Part shown: positions 25,982 through 37,900 of the stretch, in pieces
Layout of the letters: the number at the start of each line of letters is the position of its first letter
How positions within the stretch are numbered: position 1 is the stretch's first letter
From: a virus
DNA length: 41,864 nucleotides
IMG/VR virus record: IMGVR_UViG_3300038855_000035
Coordinates: 1-41,864 of that record
Strand: one strand, 5' to 3'
Position numbers and translations under genes: made by a program
Notes under the pieces: model-generated
What the model was told of the DNA's origin: nothing
Database searches by the model: none
The model's input: the letters and a program-made list of their open reading frames with translations, nothing else

Positions 25982-28900
25982 TAAGAACGTTTGATGTTTC
26001 TCAATCTTCTAATTACAGGTGCTGTAGATAACCCTGTAATACCATTACTAGTCACTACACTAAATGCATGAGGGTCACTATCTCTAGTAACTCCAGTTAA
26101 TTTACCAAAACTATAATTACCAAAGTAGTTATTCATCAATGGAGTTGCAAACCCTTCTGATGAAGAAACACTAACTGTAACTCTTTGTACTCCAGTTGTA
26201 CCAATACCAATTACAACACTTTCACCATATTCAACTGCCTGACAGCGATATATGTTATCTAAATGAGTAGTACCAACACCAACTGCACTTGTACCATTAA
26301 CATCTTCATAGGATGTTACTCCAGCACCAACACTAGTATTGTGTAAGTAGAAGAAATCACCAGCTGTTATCTGAGAAAGAGTAATAGCAGTACCAACACG
26401 TGCTGCATTTCTCATAACCATATCAGTGAACAAATCAAGTACAAGTCCTGTTTTAGCAGTACCAACGGTTGTAGCAGCAACACCAGCAATAATACCAAAG
26501 TCACCTGTAAGTACTGGAGTACCAAGAGTATCAGCAACTCCAGTTGGTTCTCCAAGAAGAACCATTGGTATTGATGTATTAGTATAACCAGTACCTGCAT
26601 TAGTAATAGTCATTCCAGTAATTGTTCCAGCAGCACTAACTGTTGCAGTAGCAGCAGCACCAATTATTACACCTGAATAAGTACTAATAGAAACAGTAGG
26701 AGCAGCAGTATAACCAAGTCCTGATGCAGTCAAATCAAGACTAATTGTTCCTGTATCAGAAACAATAGCAGTTGCTGCAGCAGAAACTTTATCTGCATTC
26801 TCATCATTAATAACTAAATTTAAAGAACTACCACTATAATTTTCCTGCTTATCATTAAACAAAGGACGAATACTTTGGACAAAAATAGTAGTTGAACCAA
26901 TACCTACATTCTGAATAATACGAGTTACTGGAGTAATAGCAGATTCATTAATGATTCTACCTTTACCAACATAAACACCATCAACAACAATATCGTCTCT
27001 TTGTTTAGTCCAAGTTATAGGACGTTCAAATGCAGTATCAGTCGTAATTCCAGGTCCAAAATACTGAACTGTCTTAAAAGTATCAGCAGTTTGGATACCA
27101 CTAACAATACGACCTGTTTGTTCTAAACCAAATGTAGATGATCTAGTAGCCTCATCACGTAATCTAACAATATCACCTTTCTTAATAGTTTCAATAGTAT
27201 CAACAAATACAGAGTCTATTGCCGAACCTTTAAAATAATATGCTTTTAAGATATCACCTTCTTTAGGTGCTTCAAGAAAATCAATAACACTACCACCCCT
27301 AAATTTATAAGAAACTCCGGGGTCTTGTAAAATATCATTAATAAAGATAATTAAGTTATCTTGAATTCTAATTGGAGAACCTTTTGCAGATATAAGTGAA
27401 ACAGGAACACCATCTTTAGTAATAGTAAAGGACTTAGTAACACCATTAAAGAATGAACTAAAGTTATCCAGAACTTCCAACTTTCCAAATGTCCAACCAG
27501 TAAACTTATCATCATGTACGGATTCAACAATAATTTGGAAATCCTTGAAATTAGCAGGAGTTCCAGTTGTTGGTATTCCAGCAAAGTTCGCTGTATTAGC
27601 AGGAACAGTTAATACATCACCAACATCATAATTACGTCCAGTATTATTAAGAGTAAATTGTGTTACACTATTACCCAATCCTACTGTAATATCAACTGTT
27701 GCATTAACTCCAGTTGTAGTAGAACCACCTGCAGCAACTAAAGGAATATTCTCATATCCTGTAGGAGCATCAATCCAAACTTTAGGTGGATTTGTAAATG
27801 TAAATCCAGTACCAGGAGAAGTTACATTAATACTTGTAATGTATCCCGAATCAACAATAGCAGTACCAATAGCAGTTCTATTTGGATATCCAGCAGCACC
27901 AGAAGTACCAACTCCTACGTATACTGTCTGAATACCAATTCTATAACCACTACCACTATTTGCAATGGATACAGATGAAACTGTACCAGCAGCAGAAATA
28001 ACAGCAGTACCACCAGCAGCAACAAGTGGTTGATATCCCATTCCCTCAGAAGAACCAACATTAACAAGAACTCCACCTCTAGGAAGCGTACCGACGTTTA
28101 GATCCGCTGCTACAGAAGAACCAGTACCAGTAAAGGCTATTTTAGTTGTTGTACCACCAGCACCAACACTAATACTATAATCAACACCTGGTCCCTGGAA
28201 TATTTCATTTAGAAGAACTATACCATTATTAGTGGAGAAACCAGTAATATTGGATTCGTCTTGAGTTATTGTGAATGTTTTAGCAATACCAGTAAAATCT
28301 TTCGAGAGTGAATCAAAGAGATAGTTATTTTCATAAGCAACACTATCATCTGATTCAGCACTTCTAACAAATACTCTTCCTTGGAAAGTAGAACGTGTTG
28401 ATAATCCAGCATAACCTTCTTCACCATATGGAGGTTCAACAAAGTTAATTGCATTATCAATAATAGTGTAATTTCCACTATATTTGGTTACAACTGCACC
28501 AGAAGTATGAATTCCTTTATCACTACCTAACCATCCTCTATCAACAAGTAATTGATCTGCAAGTTGATAACCGGTTGATTTAACCCTCATAAATTCTTCA
28601 TCAATCTTAATTAAATCACTAGCGACCATAGAACCAATACCAGTTATCTGACAATTAATTTGATTAGCACTCATAGTACTTGTTAAACCAACAGTAACAC
28701 CAGTAGATACAATAGGTGACTGAATATTGTTATCTAAAGCAACTAATGCCTTAGTATTTTGCTTATCTTGTGTGAAGGAATGTGATGCACCAGCACCAAC
28801 GGTAGTAAAATCTAAAACAGTTGCAGGTGTTGCTAAAGCATCAGAAGCAGTAGGTGCAAGTTTAATTAAATCTTCACTAACCTTTACAGCATAAACTGTC

Positions 28901-31900
28901 GAAGGAATTGTACCACCACTTGTCTGTATACCAGTACCATCATACTTATAAGTGAGTTTCTCACCAGTAACCATGAAATGGTCTGCAAATTGTATGGTAT
29001 TAGCGTTTTTATCAACAACTGTTGTATCGGTATCAGGAGACCAGAATTTATAGAAGATTGGTCTATTTCTATGAGTAAGATCAAAACTACGTTTGACAAC
29101 AGATAAAGTACCGGTATAATTACCTTCACCATTACGTAATTGTCCAATTCCATTTATTCCTATAGGAATTGTATTAATACCAACCTCAGTTCTTTGATCT
29201 TCTACTGCTTGTCCAAATACTCTAACCTTAGTTGCAATATTAGCATTAGGAGTATAATAGAGACAGAATTCACTACCAGAGAATCCAGCACCAACTGTCC
29301 CTAGTCCAACATCCATAGTTGAATTACCATCATCGTATGACAGTATTTCTCCATAATGTGTTTCATACATTTGAGTTACTGAACCATCAGTTGCCTGTAT
29401 TGTAAGTACTTCTTGTAAAGCAGATTTACTATTAGTAGTATCTTCTATAGAAACTATCCAATAAGCACCCTCATACTCAGTGCTAGTAAATCCACAAATC
29501 TTATTCTCACCAGGAGTTCCAGAAGCAGTGATTGATGTATAGAAAGAACCCATCAGTGATTCTACCATTGAAGTAGTACCAACACCAGTGACACCCTTAT
29601 TAAGTTGATAATCAATAACTTTAACACCACAGTTGGTAGTAATACCAGAACTAGGATAAAAATTCAGATTAGTTAATCCTGATGTCTGTACACCAAAGGT
29701 TCCAATAAAACCACCAGTTGCTAAAGGTGCATAATCAACAAATCCTGTAGACGCATTATTAGATCCAGGTATAACGTTAACTTCAGTTAACATATGAGTG
29801 CTTATACCATGAGCATCTGCTGTAACTTCTACTATAAGCTTGTTGGCAGCAGAATTAGAAGCCTTTGCTTGCCAAATTGTAGTTCCACCACCAATAGCAG
29901 TTGTAGTTGTAAATCCACTTATTGTAACCAGATCACCTACACTAGTCGAACCAGTTCCTGTAATAGCTCCTGTTCCAATACCTGGCATTTTATTGAAATC
30001 AACAGAAATGAAATCAATAACATAATTGTTTAATTCATACTTAGTTGGATAGAAGTTAAAGTTGGCATATGCTCCACTAAACACATAATCAAAAGTACCT
30101 AGTTGTCCTTGACTATCAACACTATATTGATTGAGATATGCATAAGTTCCGTCTGTAATAACATTTACAAAACCACACTGATTTTCTCCATTATAACGAG
30201 TGTCTTTTATATTATAGAAATAACGATGACTAGTAAACTTGTCCTTAGTTATAGAATCAAACTTCTGGAATGGATCAGTTCTAGGTACACTGTGAAAATC
30301 ATCACCAATATCATCAATTGAGAGAACTCTGTTAGTTCTTGCTTCTTCATAATTGGTAAGAATTCTATTTTCTAAAACAATCTGTTTAGATACTGTTATT
30401 TGGTTTTCAGTGCTAACACCTGCAACTTCAACAGTTAATTCACTTGCATTATCATAATCTAAAAGAGTATCTACATCAGTAACAGATATCAAATCAACTT
30501 TAACAGAAACTTCTTGACCACTAGCAGCATTTGCAGCAGCAGCGCCAATACCAGCATTAGGGAACCCAATACCTCCAGTTCCATATGATCCATCACCTTG
30601 TTCATCAGCGTCCTTAGGTCTTCCTTCAAAAGACTCAAGTTCCATATCAGAGAACTTCTTAAATCCACTAGTATGAACAATCTCACTAACTACATCTTTC
30701 CAACTAGAATATTGAATAGGAGACTTAATTGAATATGCAAATGCTTGATAATAGTCATTATCATGAATTCTTTGTCTAGAATCATTTAAGAATCCAGTTA
30801 CCTCATGGAATCCCTTTTTCTGTTCTACAAGAGGTCCAACATCAAATGTAGAGTCAAATCTTTCAATAGATTGAATAAATCCAACTTGATTAGATGAATC
30901 ACCCTCAATTTCTTTGCCAGATTCAAATACATCACTCGTAGCAATTCTAAGAGTATTGTTATTCCTATTCCATCCAACTACAGTACCAGTTTTTGTACCT
31001 GTAAGTGTTTTTTGAGTAATTTTCTCTTTAATACTAAAATCACCTTTTCTAGTTACTGGAATAAATCCAGGGAAATGTTTCTCCGGTACAACCCGTCCAG
31101 AAGACGCATCTGGGTTAAATTCACCAGGATTATCATTTTCTAGGATAAAAGTAACCTTTGGATTAGCACCACCAAGATTAGGTGTTACAGAATTAAGTGT
31201 AAAAAGGTTGTAATTGTATTCACTGGAATTATATCCAAATCCAGTAGTAGCAATACCAACACCCTCAACTAAAACCTTATCTCCAACTGCAAATGGGAAA
31301 TCCATTCCTGTAGAAAAATCAGTATCAAGAGTAAGTTCAACAGTTGCAGTAGAAGTTGTAAATCCAATAGTTTCAATACCAACTCCGTTGGAGTTGTGAA
31401 TAGGTATTATAGTTGGGTATGGGTCTTGTAATCTCTTAGTATTATTAACGATATTAACACTAGAAACACCAACAGAACCACTAACTTCTGTCTTAACTTC
31501 CACTTCGGTAATAATCTGATCACTTACCCTATCTTTAACAATTACTTTTGGTGGAGTGGAATAATTATGCCCACCAGAACTTAATCCAATATGATCTAAT
31601 GATCTATATCTATCAACCTTAAAGAGACTTGGTAATGCTCCAGTTGGACGTAACGTTTGATCGTATGGGAATTCAAAACCAGGATTATCAATTTGAGTTG
31701 ATTTAACCTGTCCAATTGAATTGCTTTCTACTCTTAATACACAACCATCCCCATAAGTAGTCGCAGCAGTACCAATATATGATCTACGTATTGTAGAAAT
31801 ACCAGGTATTGTATGATATCCAAAACCCCTATTTGTTACTTTAATATCTGCTATTCCACCTAAAGCACCAGCAGAAGTTGTCTCATATGAAATATCACTT

Positions 31901-34900
31901 AATACATCCGTATATACAGAACTCTCTGGTTCATTAGGAACATTAAATGTAAATGTTGTTGAACCCATTGAAGAAATTTTAAATTCCCCATCATAAAGAG
32001 AATCAACTAATTTAATAGTATTATAATTTTTAACTTTTTTGTCAGTAATAATCTCAGATTGAACTGTAGTAATTCTATCTGGATTAACTGGTTTCAAAGA
32101 GTAATAAAGAAACTCTGGAGTTCTAGCATTTGTTTGTAAAAATACTCTTCCTCCTGTTATACCTACATTTCCACTACTAGTAACATCAAATTGATCAGGA
32201 GTTGCAGTTAAATACTCATGTTTAAAATCCTTATCTCTAAAGAACTTAACAGAGAACGCAGAATAAGTTGTACCACCAGATACATTAGAAAGTGAACTAT
32301 CAGCAACATTAAATTCTAATTTTTGCCCTCTAGTTAAATTAATAAGTGGGTTAACTGGAAGTAAAGAGTGTAATACTGCTCCACCAGTGGATGCTAATGA
32401 TATATGCTCAGGATATTGAATTGTTGCATTATAATAATTTGATGCTAATTTAATAGTATCAGAATTGTCTTTAATAACATAATAAGTACCACTAGTAGTT
32501 AAACCAGACACTACGCTAGTTGATTCGTATATAACTTGATCACCAGTATTAAATCCATGATTAACAATACTAATTGTATCATTAGTAGTACTTACATTAC
32601 TTTGTAAGAACGTTGCTAAACCTACTGTTACTTTTCTATTATAATTACTGTACTTAATATTGTAAGAAGATGTAATTCCAGGTAATACATCTAAAAATAC
32701 AGTATCACCAACCCCAAGTCCATGTGCAGTAGTTGCTGTTGCTGTAACAACTACTTTCTCCAAAATACCAGTAAGTTGAGTATCTGTAGTTGTTAATGAA
32801 TGTGTTACACCAGCACCAACATTATGGAAATAAAGTTGTATAGCAGCAGTAGAAGCAACACCAACATATGTTCCTTCAGAACCAACTCCAACTGGCATTG
32901 TTGTTAAACCAATTAAATTTTGTCCTAATTTAATTGAATAAACTTGAGTAGGAAGGTTAAAATTGCTAATACCATTAGTAGATACTGAAACAACAGTTCC
33001 ACCACCAGAAGAATAAGTTAATGATTGTCCAGTTGTAAATTTATGATTTGGTAGATATATCGATCTATATGGAATAGCAATATCAGTAGATGCTAAACCA
33101 GGTGCTGTAATTGATATAGTACTATTAATACCAACTCCAGAAGTAGTACCAACTCCAACAACTTCAGAAGGATCAAAATATGTACTCTTCTGTATTTTAA
33201 TATCAGAATCTGTATTTACACCAACGTTAATAGTTAAACCACGTGGTTTTTCTTCAATAATAGTTCCAGCAGTATATGCTGTACCAACAGTTCCACCATA
33301 TTCTCTTATAACCCTAACTCTTGAATTAAATGTATCTACATTTATAACAAACAATTGTTCAGTTGATATTCCAATAACATCATCTACATTAAGAACTCCC
33401 ACATCTCCATTAATTGGAATATATGTAACTATACCTGTAGCAGAGGTATTCCCAATAGCAGTAGCAACTTTAAACAATGCTGTAGTAACACCAATATTAT
33501 AAACACCATCTAAGTTAATAATTGACTGTGATGATATTCCAGAAACACTTACATAATCACCATTTTTAAAATCATGTGGTTGTTGAGTTCTAGCAAGAAC
33601 TGATTTTTTGTCTTGTAATATTTCAAATGTAACATCTTCTTTTTTAATAATAGAAGATGCTATTTTAACAATATTCTTACCTGCAACTTTTGTAACTTTC
33701 GAAGATGCATTAACTCCACCACTACCCGAATTATCAAATACAACCCTATCACCAACTTTATAATTATATCCACCATCTTCAATGAATACAGATTCTATTC
33801 TACCAGGTTCAGCATAAACAACTGAAGCAAACTCATCAATCGTCTTATCAGGACGTGAAACATATTCATAATCACTAGCAGTGAAAGATAACTTATATGG
33901 ATAGATGTTTCTTACATAACCACCCTTATCTAAATCAATTTTATCAGTAATTGAATCTGGACTGAAGTTAAAAGAATCTGGTTTAGATTTAAATGATTCT
34001 CCAATTACGTATGGGAATACGGGTGTAAAATACTTGTCAAATGTTTGGTCTTGCTGAGAAGAATTATCAATGGTAGCAAAGTATGCATATGTACCCTCAG
34101 GATAGTCAGGAGTCTTACAGAAACGCCCGTTATACTTGTCTAAGTCACCTTTATTAGTAAATGTATAATCATTGGTAAATGAACCCAATGGCCAGTCACC
34201 AACGCTAGGTCCAAGTTGTCTAGTAGCATTAAGTTCATATCCAGGAATCAATCTCCTGATTACGCCACCATCTATTCTATCAAATCCATAGGGACCATAA
34301 ATTGGGTTTCCGTCATAAGCAAATCCAATAATTGGAGAATGGTTATCTGAAACTTCCTCAGCATTCTCATATTCCAAATCATAAGTACCATAATCCTTTT
34401 CACCATTTAATTTCAATGATGGGAGCATTTCTCTTAATTTTCTAGGAGCATATAGGTGTGTAAACTGCGAACCATAGTCAGCAGTACTATTCTCCATAAA
34501 TCCATCATCAAGTTTAATTTTTGTACGGAAACGATTAACATTATCAAGTTCCCATCTCTTGATTCTAGGATCAACTACAGGTGCTCTACCACCAGCGTTT
34601 AAAGCGGTTTCTATGCTTAAGAAAGACCTATCGGTAACAAATCCAACACCACCACTTACAACGTTAACAGAAGTCACTACACCGTCTGTTATAACGGGTG
34701 TTAGAGCTGCATATGTACCAATACCAGATGTAATGATTTCGGGAGGTGCATTATATCCAGAACCACCTCTAGTAACGATAACTTGCTCAATTGAACCATC
34801 TTTTACGATTGGACGAAGTTCAGCACCAGAACCAGAGAGAAAATCAATATTTGGTGGACGATTATAACTTATAATTGAAGAGTTACCATATCCTGTTCCA

Positions 34901-37900
34901 TTTTGAGTCAAATCAACGGAAGTTATTGATCCTCTAACAACAGGAATCATTGTGGCATGATAATCACCCAATGCAGTGTTAATTCCAATTTCTCCACTAA
35001 TAGAAACTGAAATTGGTTGATAATTGAAAATATGAGTACCTACACCAACACTTGTTAGATTTACATAGATGTCATTATCATAATCAGATGTTAATGTGCC
35101 ACCAACTCCAGCATTTGCTAATCTGAAGTTATTATTGTCAACAACAAGTACTTTATATTGATTATTTGCATTTAAACCACCAATAACACTACCAGTAGAA
35201 GAATATGTTAAAATTTCGCCATTTTCATATCCATGATTCTTAATATTGATAGAATGGTTAGAAGTACTAATTCCAGTAGTGATAACAGTACGTTTTTTGT
35301 TCTCATATCCACTTCCAGGGTTAGTTACAAATATACGATCAACAACATTCTTCTTTTTAACACTTTCAAACTTCTGAGTACCTGATCCTTTATCAGAAAG
35401 GTCTATTGTGCTAATTCCAGCAATAGCATCTTCAAAATTAGAGTGTAATCGGATATTTGTGTTATCAACAAGTCCAACAAAATAAATTGCACCATCACCT
35501 AAGCTTGTTGTTCCTGTTCCAACTGCTCCACCCTTATTTTGACGATAAAATACTCTTTCTCCATTATTAAAGAGGTGATAAGTTGTAAATCCAACAGTAT
35601 TAGTAGAAGTATTGATACCAACAGAAACGTCAAGTGTAGGAGCATGAATTCCTTGCCTCATTTTTGCTTCTGCAGTCGCTCCTTTACCATTACCACCAGA
35701 AATCTTAATTTGTGGTTGTTCTAAGTAATCAAAACCAGGATATGTTATATCAATTCTTTCAAATGAACCCTTTACATTGACATGCCCAGTTGCACCAACC
35801 CCTGCAGCGTCTGTAATCAACAATTCAGGTGGATTTATAACATCATGTCCACTTCCACCCTCTGTAACAAGAATTTCGTCTAATGGACCATAATAGATAC
35901 CATCTCTTGACTTATAATTTGCTAATTCTACTCCATTTACAAAAATACCAGTTTTTTCACCAGGTGTTGTTGTAAAATCTTTTCCAGGAGAATCAAAAAC
36001 TGGTTTAGTAAGTCTTCTTACCAGTCTTTGTGAATCAATTGCCTTATTTTGCAGTCTACTAGCAAATGTATGAGTTGTAATACCAGCACTATTACCAGTT
36101 ACAGTAATAAACTTACCTACATCAATGTTTGCACGAGAATATGCTAATTTAAAGGATTGATCATCGATTTTTTGAGCATAATAAGTACCTTCTGTAAGAG
36201 GACTAAGTGGAAGTGTTGTAGTAGAAGTAGAAACAACACCATCAACTAAAGTAGAAGTCTGAGTTGTTCCTGGAACATAATAAACTTCATCTCCAGTCTT
36301 AAAGTCATGAGTTCTTGAAGTAGAAATAGTATCTCCAGCAAAAGTTGCTGCAAATTTTATATCTATACCTCTTAAATCAGCATTAAGTTGCTGATTTATA
36401 TAATATGGGATAGAAGGAGATGTAATATAAGTTTGATGTTCAGATTCACCTTCAATGAAATCATGTGGAACCTCTGTATGCTTTGGCCCAACCATTTTCA
36501 TACCATTATGAGTATGATATGGACCAGCATATGGAACACCACTAACTATTCCAACAACATTTAAATCATATGCATTCTGAACATTTGCACTAAATTTATA
36601 AGTTGGTTGTTTAACAGCAGGAAGAATTTCTGCTCTAATAAGTTCTTTTCTTGCTTTATATGTTACGCCAAGGTCAATAGCACCTAATCCACTAAGAATG
36701 GCAATCTTATTTGAAGGAATGTCAATAACATTACCTTGAGTTAGTGATTGGGTTGATTGGTTAATTAATGATACTATATCACCAAGAAATAGTAAGTGTA
36801 CTTCTGGACAAGTAATCTTAATGTTACCATTACCTATATCCTCAATTTTGTCAATATTAAATCTATTTGTAACATTATAAACCCATTCAGTAAATGTCTT
36901 ATCTTTATCTTTTAAAGTACCTAAATTTTGTACATCAATAGAATCACCAGCAACCATCTGTTTACTGAGTCCTGGTATCATAAAATCAGAAACTACACCA
37001 GTAATTCTAACAGTAATTTTATTACCATCATTATCATATCCATAAACACTGGATTCTAATCTAATTAATGAATTTTTAGTAATAGCAGCAGTATTACCAG
37101 ATAATCCTAAAAATTGATTTGTAGTTTTACTTGTATAAGTAACAGTATATTCTGCTTCATCAACAGTTATTATTAAAGTACCTGAAGGTGGAAATCCAAT
37201 TGTAGAATCAACATATAATGTATTAACACTAGCAATTTCATCAGTTACGGTTCTAGTTGTGGGAGTAACACTAAACTTACCGTAGATAGAACCAGATTCA
37301 CTAATATCTTTATCAGAACCAGCGTCTAAACTTATTTGATAATAAGTGTTACCGCTACGATTATATGAAATTATATCAGCAATTGAACCATAAGAATAGT
37401 TCAAAACACCATCTACTTTATCTTGATATAAAGTTTGTCCTTTAAGACTATAAGGATCACCATCTAAAGAAACAACTACTAAATCTTCTGTTATTCTATA
37501 GTCAGCATCAGAAGGTTTAATTGTTTGTTCAAATGGTTTTACAATGACAGCTTTAGAACCATATAAAGCACGGAAAAGAATCTCAAAAGAATCATCAGTT
37601 CCTTTTGTTACATATAAATCCTTTGCTTGCTTTGAGAAAAGAGACTGGTCCAATCCAGAAACAAAAGATCTATCTTCTAATCCAGGAACATATAAACTCT
37701 TATACTTTCTAAAAAATTCTATTAAGAAAAGATTACTTAAGTTTGTTACTACAGCATCATCAGCATGAGAAGCAGAAGATGAAGTACTAAATGTTACCTT
37801 ATCTTCTTCTGTACTAGTGAAGAGAGAAGTAATTGCACTAAAACCACGCTTGCAATTAAAAAACTGTCTCTTATCCTTATTTTCATATGTAATTATTTCA

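Noticed and set aside
34559-34867. Plus-strand open frame of 102 codons and other plus-strand frames of 60-130 codons (for example 2306-2692 and 1234-1473)
   Set aside because: All lie opposite strongly supported minus-strand genes; translations are Ser/Pro/Thr-rich shadows without ribosome binding sites or recognisable domains.
26000-36000. Recurrent short DNA strings such as accaacacc and ccagtacc, suggesting a tandem repeat or CRISPR-like array
   Set aside because: They encode GVGTT/GTG-type residues of the protein repeats in a continuous frame, with irregular spacing and no constant repeat or unique spacers.
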